64,000 nt of DNA from Nematostella vectensis (taxonomy: Eukaryota > Cnidaria > Anthozoa > Actiniaria > Edwardsiidae): positions 12,716,566 to 12,780,565 of the forward strand of contig NC_064035.1 in the NCBI RefSeq assembly GCF_932526225.1. Reading direction: 5' to 3'. Position numbers and translations under genes: made by a program. The notes below the pieces were generated by a model. That model worked only from the letters and a program-made list of their open reading frames with translations, was not told the origin of the DNA and ran no database searches. Positions 10,706 to 21,194 of the stretch are shown here, one piece after another (positions within the stretch are counted from its first letter, which is position 1; each line of letters starts with the position of its first letter).

Positions 10706-13700
10706 ATGGCCTCAGGATATGTCTTACCGCCGCCGGCGCCGCTGGAGATACACAATAGCAATGCTGCTGACAAATGGAAGCGATTTGTGCTCGCTTGGAA
10801 AAACTACTCGTTGGCGACTGGGTTGAACGAGAAAGTTGAAGCCGTACAAGTAGCTACGTTGCTAACAGTTATCGGTGAAGAGGCGAGAGAAGTCTACTCG
10901 ACATTTACCCTGACCGAAGGAGAGACAGACAAGATAGAACCTGTCATAAAGAAATTCGCCGAGTACTGTCAACCAAGAAAGAACGTGCCGTTCGAAAGAT
11001 TCCGTTTCAACCAGCGAATGCAAGAGCCTGGAGAGTCCTACGAGCACTATAGAACAGCGCTGAGAAAATTGGCCGAGTCCTGCGAGTTTGATACGATTAC
11101 GCCAGACGAAATACTTCGAGATCGGTTGTTATTTGGAATACATGACACGAAGGTCAGAGAAAGGTTGTTACGCGAGTCCAAATTAACACTAGCGAAAACA
11201 GATGAAATTTGCCGAGCGGCTGAGAGTATGCTTGCTCAGATGAAAATAGTCAAAGATACATCTGAGACAGACGTCAATGCCGTGAGTAAATTCGAGTCGA
11301 AGAAACCCAACATCAAAAATTATCGGCGAAAGCAACGAGGTCAAGGCAAACAATGTGACAACTGTGGATACCAACATATGGCAAATCAGGAATCGTGTCC
11401 CGCACGAGGAAAGGACTGCCGGAAGTGCGGAGCGAAAAATCACTTTGCCAATAGATGCAAACAGGAAGTCAAGGCTACCGAAGTCGAAGAAACAGATATG
11501 TATCCTGAGGAGACATATCAAACGGAGGAAGTATTGGCCGTCTGGTTGGATGATTCGCAGCTGGTCACATTTCAATCAGAGTCTGGAAGTTTCATCCGTT
11601 TCCAACCTGATACTGGTGCACAATGCAATGTGTTGCCAGTGCACCTATACAAGCAGGCGTGTAACGACCACAAGCTAGTAAAAGTGAAACCCGTGCAAAC
11701 GTCCTTAGTGGCGTATGGGGGATCAAAGATCAAAGTCGTCGGGCATGTCACCATTAGAGTGTGGAGAAACCATGTATCGTGCCAGCTGGATTGTCGCCTT
11801 GTTGACAGCCATGAAATCCGCCCGATTCTGGGGCGTAAGGCATGCCTTGGCATGAACATTATACAGTACAATGACAACGACCAGTTTCACAAACCGCAGA
11901 CAGATGGAGCGACAGTGTTCACCGTTGACCCCAAACCAGGAGCTGCACTAACAAGAGAAGAAATATTGGCTAAGTTCCCAGCAGTGTTCAGTGACGGGGT
12001 TGGCAAACTTGATGGAGAATACACCATCAGACTAGACACAAACGCTCAACCAGTACAACACGCACCACGTAGAGTTGCAGTAGCCCTAAGACCCCAGCTC
12101 AAGAAAACCTTGAATGATCTAGTGGACAAAGAGATAATAGCACCGGTGACCACACCCACCTCGTGGATCAGCTCTATGGTAGTAGTTCCCAAGAAAGATG
12201 GAAAACTGCGAATATGCCTAGACCCAAAGGATCTCAACAAAGCCATCCAGAGGGAAAACTATCCCCTACCAACCATAGAAGAGGTTGCAACACGATTACA
12301 CGGTGCCAAGGTGTTCACGTTGTTGGATGTCCGCAACGGTTTCTGGCACGTCCAGCTAGAGGAAGAGTCGACCTATCTAACAACTTTCCATACACCGTTT
12401 GGCCGATACCGATGGAAGAGAATGCCTTTCGGGATCTCCTCAGCACCAGAAGTGTTTCAAAGAAAGATGCATGAATTTGCCGAAGGTCTGACTGGAACCG
12501 AAGTTGTTGCTGATGATTTCCTGGTAGTGGGCTATGGCGAGAGCTACGAGGAGGCAACGGCGGATCACGACAGGAACCTCCTGGCATTCCTAAACCGTTG
12601 TGATCAACGGGACATACACCTGAATCCCGACAAGATGAGACTTAGGAAATCAGAGTTACTCTTCATTGGCCACATAGCAACTGACAAGGGACTTAAAGTC
12701 GACCCTGCTAAAGTGCGAGCAATTGTGGACATGCCCTCACCGACCGACAAGCTTGGGGTACAGCGTCTGTTAGGCCTAGCCCAATACCTTGCAAAGTTCC
12801 TGCCCCAGCTGTCAGACATCACAAAGCCGCTGAGGGATCTCACACAGAGCGACGTGCAGTTCATCTGGGATGATGTGCAACAGTCTGCGTTTGAAAAGCT
12901 AAAGGATGCCGTTACAGTCACTCCAGTATTGCGGTACTACAACCTAGACGAGGAGATTACACTTCAGTGCGATGCGTCGCAGAGCGGATTGGGTGCCGCA
13001 TTACTACAGAATGGCCAACCAGTAGCCTACGCATCACGTGCACTCACGCCCGCTGAGACGCGTTATGCACAGATTGAGAAGGAGCTGCTCGCGATTGTTT
13101 TTGCGTGTGACCGTTTCCATACGTACGTCTACGGCCGCGAAGTCGTCAACATCGAGACTGATCACAAGCCTTTGGAACCAATCTTCATCAAACCTCTGGC
13201 GACTGCTCCGAAACGCCTACAACGAATGCTGCTGAGTCTGCAGAGTTACAGTCTCAATGTGAAGTACAAGAAAGGCAAAGATCTTTACTTGGCTGACACC
13301 CTAAGCAGAGCTTACCTACCCGAAGTCAACGCCTGGGAGTGTACCAGGGAGCTGGAGGAGATTGACCATCGATCATGGATGCCAGTGAGAGAAGAGACTT
13401 GGCAGCAACTCAAAAATGCAGCAGTAGATGATGCGGTGCAACAAAACCTTCGAGAGGTTATAAAGAGAGGTTGGCCAGAGAGCAAAACAGACCTGCCGGA
13501 GTGCGTGCATCCTTACTTTGATATTCGAGACGAGCTAACTGTCCAAGAAGAACTCATCTTTAAAGGCCAACAGTTGGTGGTTCCTAGAGCCCTGAGGAAG
13601 GAGCTTATGGAAAAGACACACTCATCCCACATCGGTATAGAAGGCTGCATAAGACGAGCAAGAGACACGTTTTTCTGGCCGCGGATGACTGTCGAGTTGA

Positions 13701-14674
13701 AGGAGTACATCACAAAATGCGAAGTATGTTTGACTCATCGCAGTGGCCAACGAAAGGAGCCAATTCTCCAACATGAGTTTGTCGCTCGACCTTGGGGAAA
13801 GGTCTCAGCTGACCTCTGTGAGCTCGACAACCGAACACTGCTAGTGGTCAGTGACTACTTCAGCAACTACATAGAAGTGGCCCAGCTTAACACAGTGACG
13901 TCACGAGCAATAATAAAGGAGCTGAAGGCAATATTTGCCAGGTTTGGCATCCCAGACACCCTTATAACCGACAATGGACCGCAGTTCGCATCAGCGGAGT
14001 TTAGTGTATTTGCCAAGACCTGGATGTTCGAACACAAGACGTCATCCCCAAGATATGCCCAAGCAAATGGGAAAGCGGAAAATGCTGTACAGACAGTAAA
14101 GAGGCTGTTTAAAAAATGCAAGACATCCGGGGGGTCAGAATTCCAAGCACTTCTCGACTGGCGGAATACTCCGACTGCTGGAATCGGAACTAGCCCGGCC
14201 CAGCGCCTTTTCGGACGTCGATGCAAAACACTTCTCCCTGTGGCAGGTTCCCTACTACAGCCTAGCTACAACACTGAAGAGGACACCAGGAAGTTGATAG
14301 GTACCAAGCAACGCCAGAAGTTTTATTACGATAAGCACAGCAAGCCCCTGGAGCCCATCGCTGTCGGCGAAACTGTGCGCATGAAGCTACCAGGACAAGA
14401 CACGTGGACGCCTGGTACGTGTTTAGGTCAAGCCGGACCTAGGAGCTACAACGTCGAGACTGAAGGTACCACCTACCGACGAAACCGCCGACAGTTGATC
14501 AGCACTGGAGAAACAAACAGCCAAGTACCTGATGTTCTGGAATCACCAGAACCCGATGATGCTCAGCAGCAACCCAGCCAGGTTGCCATGCCACCAGATT
14601 CTTCACAGGCTATAACAAGGCCTTGGCGGGAGGTGAAGCCTCCTGCATGGCTCAAAGACTATGTGCCAAAATAA
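10706..14674 (+). CDS. Ty3/gypsy gag-pol polyprotein
   Basis: A single 1322-residue frame starting 18 bases after the LTR. Order: gag (about 1-210), two zinc-knuckle-like motifs (CDNCGYQHM and CRKCGAKNHFANRC, about 217-252), aspartic protease with DTGA (about residue 302), reverse transcriptase with LRICLDPKDLNKA and active site VADD, RNase H beginning LQCDASQSGLGAALL, an HHCC-type integrase zinc-binding region (HSSHIG ... CEVC) and an integrase core (SADLCEL ... TDNGPQFAS ... GKAENAVQT, a D,D,E pattern), then a basic tail. The gag and pol parts share one frame without a shift, and I see no internal stop. The layout resembles the gypsy elements common in cnidarian genomes. Confidence 0.97.
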   Translation: MASGYVLPPPAPLEIHNSNAADKWKRFVLAWKNYSLATGLNEKVEAVQVATLLTVIGEEAREVYSTFTLTEGETDKIEPVIKKFAEYCQPRKNVPFERFRFNQRMQEPGESYEHYRTALRKLAESCEFDTITPDEILRDRLLFGIHDTKVRERLLRESKLTLAKTDEICRAAESMLAQMKIVKDTSETDVNAVSKFESKKPNIKNYRRKQRGQGKQCDNCGYQHMANQESCPARGKDCRKCGAKNHFANRCKQEVKATEVEETDMYPEETYQTEEVLAVWLDDSQLVTFQSESGSFIRFQPDTGAQCNVLPVHLYKQACNDHKLVKVKPVQTSLVAYGGSKIKVVGHVTIRVWRNHVSCQLDCRLVDSHEIRPILGRKACLGMNIIQYNDNDQFHKPQTDGATVFTVDPKPGAALTREEILAKFPAVFSDGVGKLDGEYTIRLDTNAQPVQHAPRRVAVALRPQLKKTLNDLVDKEIIAPVTTPTSWISSMVVVPKKDGKLRICLDPKDLNKAIQRENYPLPTIEEVATRLHGAKVFTLLDVRNGFWHVQLEEESTYLTTFHTPFGRYRWKRMPFGISSAPEVFQRKMHEFAEGLTGTEVVADDFLVVGYGESYEEATADHDRNLLAFLNRCDQRDIHLNPDKMRLRKSELLFIGHIATDKGLKVDPAKVRAIVDMPSPTDKLGVQRLLGLAQYLAKFLPQLSDITKPLRDLTQSDVQFIWDDVQQSAFEKLKDAVTVTPVLRYYNLDEEITLQCDASQSGLGAALLQNGQPVAYASRALTPAETRYAQIEKELLAIVFACDRFHTYVYGREVVNIETDHKPLEPIFIKPLATAPKRLQRMLLSLQSYSLNVKYKKGKDLYLADTLSRAYLPEVNAWECTRELEEIDHRSWMPVREETWQQLKNAAVDDAVQQNLREVIKRGWPESKTDLPECVHPYFDIRDELTVQEELIFKGQQLVVPRALRKELMEKTHSSHIGIEGCIRRARDTFFWPRMTVELKEYITKCEVCLTHRSGQRKEPILQHEFVARPWGKVSADLCELDNRTLLVVSDYFSNYIEVAQLNTVTSRAIIKELKAIFARFGIPDTLITDNGPQFASAEFSVFAKTWMFEHKTSSPRYAQANGKAENAVQTVKRLFKKCKTSGGSEFQALLDWRNTPTAGIGTSPAQRLFGRRCKTLLPVAGSLLQPSYNTEEDTRKLIGTKQRQKFYYDKHSKPLEPIAVGETVRMKLPGQDTWTPGTCLGQAGPRSYNVETEGTTYRRNRRQLISTGETNSQVPDVLESPEPDDAQQQPSQVAMPPDSSQAITRPWREVKPPAWLKDYVPK

Positions 14675-14798
14675 CATTGAAACTGTTAGGACACTGAACA
14701 TTAGTAATAATCCATCGTATGATTTTAGTTGTAAAATTTCGATTTTTTACCCTTTGATTATTATAATGTTGTTTTAACCAACCGTTAGCGTTACTGTT

Positions 14799-14811
14799 AA
14801 AAGAGGGAAGA
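14799..14811 (+). promoter_or_regulatory. Polypurine tract
   Basis: A 13-base A/G run lies directly against the start of the right LTR, the position where plus-strand DNA synthesis is primed. Confidence 0.8.
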
Positions 14812-14940
14812 TGTGACAAGTTGCGTGACAGAGCACGTGCTCAGAACGTGACCCAGGACCCATATAGATTGTGCAAGACTCATGGCTCGTTTCACCGTTG
14901 AATAAACGTCTACAAAACTTCTTATTATCCTCTTCTTACA
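14812..14940 (+). repeat. 3' LTR of the Ty3/gypsy element
   Basis: 129 bp, TG...CA, identical by eye to 10559-10687, and followed by the AATTC target duplication. Confidence 0.95.
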
Positions 14941-15003
14941 AATTCGCTGAACAAAAAACTGCCAAAAATACAAGTAACGTTCATATGAAGACATAAATCA
15001 ACG

Positions 15004-15177
15004 CTAGAACAACCCATATGGATACGTTTTTCTAGGAGTGGTTTAATATTAACAGCACTAGCTAGTCTTGGATTTACGAAAAGGGCTGTCTGAGTTATGG
15101 AACCGAGCACATTCACTCACTTTTTCTGATACTTATAAGGGCTTGAAGTTATAAAGGTTAGTCTATTTATCCAGGTA
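15004..15177 (+). repeat. Inverted repeat arm paired with 17277-17971
   Basis: The arm runs from CTAGAACAACCCATATGG through GGCTGTCTGAGTTATGG to TCTATTTATCCAGGTA. Its reverse complement is found in two blocks at 17857-17971 and 17277-17345, separated by a palindromic insert. It looks like the left end of a foldback-type transposon whose right end was hit by a second insertion. Confidence 0.7.
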
Positions 15178-15825
15178 TTTTTTTAGATTTTACTGTTAAT
15201 TTCGAAATTCACAACAGCTGACACTGACCCACATCTCTTATTTAAAACTCAGAATTAATTCCAGTTTTTGTATACATGTCATTAAATTATATACAAAAGG
15301 GGTTAACTTAATGTACAGCTGCCTGTCGTACAACCTAAAAAAATACCTCTGTTGGGAAAAAAAACTACAAACTTAAACTACAAACCCCAATAAATACCAA
15401 TAATTTTATTAAAACCCAATTCTAAGCAAATTGAGGTAGTGGTCTTTTTTTGCTGTCTTAAAAATTACAATATGGATAACATATCATGTCTCATCAAAGC
15501 CTTTTTTGTTCGCGCATTCTGAGACCCTAAAAAAATGCAGCTCTAAAAAATATAGTTTGCTTAAAGCCCTAAATAATACCAACTGCACATTTACCTGTGA
15601 TAACAGTTTTATTAGATGACCCACAGGGGTTTCTGTAAAAAAAATGTGGCAACATTTTATTGCTATTTTTCTCAAATTCTTTGTTCTTTTGTTTGTAAAG
15701 TGAAGGTTGATGAAGGGGCATATGCATGTACCTGTATCAAAAAGACACTCATCCTTATGATTTAGTTATCACCATTGTCCTGCAGCAAAAACATGCAGCT
15801 TTATCATAATATCATGTTCTCTATT

Positions 15826-15927
15826 ACCCTGGCTCAAGAGCCTTGAACGGCTATTATTTAGTGGCCAGCAAGCTTGAGCTTTTTTGGGCCACTTAATAGA
15901 GAGACGTCGAGGCTCTGGAACCAGGGT
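15826..15927. mobile_element. Short foldback repeat with ACCCTGG ends
   Basis: ACCCTGGCTCAAGAGCC at the left and GGCTCTGGAACCAGGGT at the right are imperfect inverted repeats about 100 bp apart, a small hairpin-forming dispersed element. Confidence 0.4.
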
Positions 15928-17276
15928 GGTTCCCTATATATCTTATTGGTGATTTTCAGTGGTGAACCAATCAGAAGAAGCAAGAACAATAGCTGTTAGT
16001 TGTCTGATAATATTACAAGGTTCCCCACATAAAATTTACCTTAAGCTGTATCATACATAATAATTAACCCTATAACCAAAGTTAAATTTTCGCAATCATG
16101 TTGTGTTATGTGTATCTTATATAATAGTATAATTTTTTTTGCTTAGGTAATCAAATTTCTAGAATCAGGACCATAGCAGGGGGTGGGGGTTAAAATGATT
16201 AGTGCATTAGTAGAGCACTCTCTCATGGTTCCAAAATGCATATGGGGTGATACTATTCCTTGCATCTTGAGCACTGGGTATAGGCTTATTTCTGTTGTTT
16301 GGGAGCCGACAAACACAGTACACTTTTTTCTGAGTGTGTAACCTAGCAGGCCTGAATCTTAAGATTGCCATAGCTTGGAACTGACACATTTTGAGTTCCT
16401 CTAGGCAAGCAACATAGTGCTGCCTACATACCTTGTTTAGTACTCCAAATTCACTGGGTCATCCCCATTACACAAAGATGTGGCACTTGCAAGGGCAAAC
16501 AAGCTACAATCTTAATTTACTAGTAAAACTAGAAAGACTACATACAAGCTGAAGAAAAACTAGATGGTAACCATAGGCATGGTGTAGACAACCTACATGC
16601 TGTATGTCTCTTTGTTTGTTTTTTTTTCTCAAACAAATAGAGCTTGTAATTATTGAAACTCCCACACCCATGCTCCTGAGGAAGGGTGGGGGGTTAGACT
16701 TTGACCCTGTACAAAACTGAGAAAAGCCCCCAACCCCTTGGGGAAAAACTGCAGTCAAGTCAAGCCCTTATCTTTCATAGCCAGTACACTTAAGCAAGTC
16801 AAGGCTGTAGCAGGGGGGGGGGGGGGGGGCACTGGGGGCATGTGCCCCCATTTGTACCAATTACTATGAAGATAACAGTAACTAAAAAAATGGAAAAATT
16901 AATAATTTTCATCTGGCATCAGTTATCATTCATACTCGTTTTAGCACATTTTGCCGTGCAGCTTGCCACACGCTGATACATGGAAATTCTTGCTACAGAG
17001 GAGAAAGAGACTCAAACCAGAAACTGACATGACTTTTGCAAAGAACATGTGATGCTATTCACTTATCCCGAAACCCCCCAGGGTAGAGACGAGTTATAGA
17101 GTAAAAAACTGTCTATTCCCCCACCTCCTCAGGTCAGATTCTAGTCCAAAAATGCTTTAAACCTCAAGTTAACCACACACTTCCAGGGGACCATGAGGGC
17201 ACCCTCTCATGGTGCTTATAGAACATCATTATATATACCTGCTATTCACATAAAAACAGTAAAATCTGAAAAAAAT

Positions 17277-17971
17277 TACCTGGATAAATAGACTAACCTT
17301 TATAATTTCAAGCCCTTCGTATCAGAAAAAGTGAGTGAGAAGGTCAATCTGAGTTATGGAAACGAGGCCTGCTGTAAACACAGGTAGCCCAGGCAATGGT
17401 TGCTTGTCGTAGATCGGAATTCGGCTGTTCTGAGATCGGTCGAGTAAAGCGTTTATTTATTTTTTTTTTTTTTGTGAAATGTTGTCAATAAAATTGCCTT
17501 AGAACTTAGAACATGCCTTGTTGTTGTCAAATTCGCGTGTAATAAACGATTTTTTTTTGGGGGGGGGGGGGGGTTATCAACGGAATTTATGACTTCTTTC
17601 TCCCTACTCAAGAAAGATATCTTTCTTGAGTAGGGAGAAAGAAGTCATAAATTCCGTTGAGAAACCCCCCCCCCCCCCCCAAAAAAAAAAAATCGTTTAT
17701 ACACGTGAATTTGACAACAACAAGGCATGTTCTAAGTTCTAAGGCAATTTTATTGACAACATTTCACAAAAAAAACGCTTTACTCGGCCGATCTCAGAAC
17801 AGCCGAATTCCGAGCTACGACAAGCAACCATTGTCTGGGTTACCTGTGCTGTAAACAATGTGCTCGGTTCCATAACTCAGACAGCCCTTTTTCGTAAATC
17901 CAAGACTATCAAGCCAGTGCTGTTAATATTAAACCACTCCTAGAAAAACGTATCCATATGGGTTGTTCTAG
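17277..17971 (-). repeat. Right inverted-repeat arm, split by a palindromic insertion
   Basis: Reverse complement of 15004-15177, split near the GGAACCGAGCACA position by the palindrome at 17349-17880. With its partner it encloses about 2 kb that has no recognisable gene. Confidence 0.65.
17349..17880. mobile_element. Near-perfect palindrome of about 530 bp without a spacer
   Basis: The two arms, each about 265 bp, meet at AGAAAGATATCTTTCT (centre near 17618) with no loop. Arms match over CTGAGTTATGGAA, TTGCTTGTCG, CGGCTGTTCTGAGATCGG, the poly-T/poly-G tracts and GGAATTTATGACTTC, with small length differences in the homopolymers. It could be a foldback transposon, a head-to-head duplication or an assembly artefact. 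Confidence 0.75.
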
Positions 17972-17982
17972 TTGTTCTAGAC

Positions 17983-18040
17983 TAGTTCCCAGTTCTCTCA
18001 CGACCAAGGGCAACCTGGGTGATGGAAACGAAGCTCTACC
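17983..18040 (-). repeat. Right copy of the inverted repeat paired with 10434-10492
   Basis: Reverse complement of 10434-10492 (TAGTTCCCAGTTCTCTCACG to GCTCTACC). It directly abuts the second inverted-repeat arm, so the two nested pairs share one outer boundary. Confidence 0.6.
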
Positions 18041-20345
18041 CCAAAAGTCGTCCAAACTGTCGCAATCTCGTACCAGAACAATGAATACAATACACCAAAA
18101 ACTGGAAAAGTCGTCCAATTCATAGATCCGGCGCGCGCACGAATATCCAATCAGAAAGCAGCAAATAGAAGCCAGCGAAGTGCAACCCAAATGTCCCACA
18201 AAAGTCCCACAAATTGTACAACATATCAGATAAGTCAGTGAGCCCTGCCCGGAGTTATTCTAAATACAGACGTTTATAGGGGTTTTCCTGTGACTTGGAA
18301 AATAAAACACAGTAGCCTAACATGATGGAAACTTGTCTTGTTGTCCAAGCTTGGTGAAAATCTTGTGAGAATGAAGCATAGAAATAGATAACTACGATTT
18401 TGGTTGATGAATGAAAACGGCACGAATCCAGCTTAAAATACGAAATATTGGAAATGATAAGATAAAGCGGTGCTCTCTACGGTAGGTACTGAGTGTTTGT
18501 GTTTTCAAAGCTATTTTTGTCAACCTGCAGTGATTTAAGTGCGGGGAAAATCATAAGAGAAAGCCGAATTCGCTGTTTACGACCGACTTCTAACTACAAT
18601 TTTTATGGGCAAACAGTCTCATTCTTATATGTAATCGAAGTAACCTAGCATATTATCAAACACAAGTTTAATGGTAGGACTTACACTGCTCTTGTAAGTG
18701 GTTTGTTTGCTTTTTTGTTTTTCGTAGTAAATTTGTTTTTCTACAATTGAGTCCCAACTCTACACAAAAAGCGGCCGAGCAAAGAAAACTGGGCTAGCAC
18801 TTTCTACGCTGACCGGAAAATGTTTATTTGCTTGTCCAGATTCGCAGAAAAATATCTTAAACCAATCTTTTTCGGCGTCGATTGCCGACTTTTTGTGGGA
18901 CATTTGTGGGACCACATGGCTGTTATTGCACCATCTCTTTCCTGATTGGCTATTCGTGCGCTATTCCCCGATCGTTCGGTCATACCGGGAAATATGAGGC
19001 CTCGGCTTTTGCGCATCGACCTCGCAAAGCCTCGGTCGATACGCCAAAGCCTCAGTTTGATATTTCCCGGCATGACCTCACTCTCGGTTAGTAAGTAGTT
19101 ATTATCCATGATATTTTATTAAGGGTTTTAATCATTTACTTGCTTGAATTAGCCGATGGTAATGGAATTTTTATGTGACTCGGCATTGAGTGGGAGCATA
19201 AAAAATGGCGGCATTTCGCCACCGCTGCTTGCCAGCGGAAAAAAAAGTCAATGTGGGAAAAGGTCATAATACCAAAATCCTATAATATTACACTCTAGAC
19301 AAGTGATTAATAAATGTTATTGTAAAAAAAAAAACTAAAAGTTTACTGTGATTTCATTTTTTTTTTTAACTCCAGAACTATCACTCATGCGACACGAGCA
19401 CACATCTACTTTGTCACTATCCATTTACCCAAAAAAATATATACAAGCTATGAAGCAAAGTAGTTTGTTGCGCGAAGACAGCGTCGTCTTAGCTGACATC
19501 TTGTATTAGGTCGTGAAAATCATCCTAAAAAAATGCTATGCTAGTCTCCATAATCGTTTCATCTATTGCATAGCCTGCTAGCCGGCTCTCCTGTATGTTT
19601 TCGTTGTTTAGGTTCCTTGTGGCACGGAAAACAAAAAAAAGAGCAGGGGGAGGGGGAGATGGATAAGAAATCTTTTTTCTTTGAAATTGCTTCTGTTATC
19701 GCTTTGCTGTAGTATATTTCAGCATCCATATTTTTCTTTTATAATATGACAGCCCATCGTACTTAGCAAGTCAGCAATCTCCACTTCCCAGCAAACGGCA
19801 AGCATGACTCAAGACTGGTCTTTCCTGCCTGCTCACCTTTCTTCCTCGCTTTTTTGCTTGCCACAGGAATCCCGAGACCCCAGAAACAGGAATTTCCGAA
19901 TTTAACCCACTGGAGAGCCGACCAGCAGGTTATCTTTTGCAATGTATACTTTAATATGCAGAAATTATCTTGGATTTGCTGCAACTACAAGTGAATTCAG
20001 ATCTGTAATACATACATCAAGATAACATGAAATTACATGGTACCAGCAGACTGATTTCAAGGAAATACAGACAGGTTTAATAATTTTGTTAGTGTGCGAT
20101 TTCAGTAATATTGTGTAAAGTAGTGGCGTGCATGACCCTTCACTGTAATTCAGACTTTTGTCTGCGAGAGTGTCGTAATAAACTATTATTATTATTATTA
20201 TCAAAACCCACCATATTTGCACGCAAAATCAAATTTTGACAAAATCAATGAGAAAATAACCTATAAATTATGTTTATTGCACATTACAGAGTAGAGAAAT
20301 TGATTTTAGTACAAATGAGTAATAAAACACTCTAACAATTATTGG
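18041..20345. other. Repeat-rich intergenic region, no gene recognised
   Basis: No supported coding exon. A further inverted pair is visible: 18125-18200 and 18885-18960 share GTGGGACATTTG, CTGATTGG and ATTCGTGCGC in opposite orientation. A T/A-rich tail with repeated ATT lies near 20175-20205, just downstream of the MGAT1 polyadenylation site. Confidence 0.4.
20273..20278 (-). terminator. Candidate polyadenylation signal of MGAT1
   Basis: TTTATT on the plus strand is AATAAA on the minus strand, about 70 bases beyond the MGAT1 stop codon. Confidence 0.5.
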
Positions 20346-21149
20346 CTATAAGATTCCATTTGAGGGCACTAAATAGAGCCTAGTCCTTTTATACATGACC
20401 GTCACGACACCTTTGTAAGAAGCCCTTGCAACCCCTGATTTCAAGTCAGTCATTGCACCAATGGCTTTAGCCAGCCTCTCAAAACTCCTCTGACTTGAAT
20501 AGAGCAGTTTCACCTCCTTCATATCAAAAGTCAATTTAGAACCTAAATCTGCTATGGTTACAGTTGGAGCTTTGGCAATTGTCTCAATGAATCTTGGGTC
20601 AAAATTTTCTTTTATCAAATATGAAAGGTCTGTTTGGAGGAATGGAAACTTCTTGTCATTCAACTTGATATATTTCAAATGCTGCTCATAAAACTGACCA
20701 CGGCTAACACCAATCTTTCCGTAGGTTTTTGTTCGAGGGATATCTGGTCTTATGCATGCCCTATTCTTACGTTGCTCTGGTTGGCGCATCCAGTCGTCCC
20801 AAAAGCCAAGAGGCCATTTGGGTTTGAGCTCATTCCATATGGACTTGGTAAGCATCCACCCTAGACCTGGGAAGAAATCTGTCCTGAAGAGTATGTCATT
20901 ACTTTGTACTAGTCCTTCTTTCCCATTATCATTCCATGCCGAGACACACCACAGGGTGGGGTCCTTGGTGAGAAGAGGACGTGTTGCTTCAAAGTAGTCA
21001 AAGAAATCCGGGGCTGAAATATGAAAGAACTAGCATTATTTTAAATAGTTATACTGTATATACAGCCCAGTCACCAACAGAACTTTATTTGTTATCACAT
21101 TATTACTATCATTCTCAGCCATACTTCATGTTTAATAGTATTTTGCTCT

Positions 21150-21194
<45 letters not shown>

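Larger units (their letters stand above)
10554..14945 (+). mobile_element. Complete Ty3/gypsy LTR retrotransposon with target duplication
   Basis: The element spans 10559-14940 and is flanked by AATTC at 10554-10558 and 14941-14945, a 5-bp target duplication. It has 129-bp LTRs, a candidate primer-binding site directly after the left LTR, one long gag-pol frame and a purine tract before the right LTR. No envelope frame follows pol. The LTRs read as identical and the frame is uninterrupted, so the insertion is recent and the element may still be competent. It interrupts an older inverted-repeat region. Confidence 0.95.

Noticed and set aside
10862..14226. Several open frames on both strands inside the retroelement
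   Set aside because: They overlap the intact gag-pol frame and show no domain of their own.
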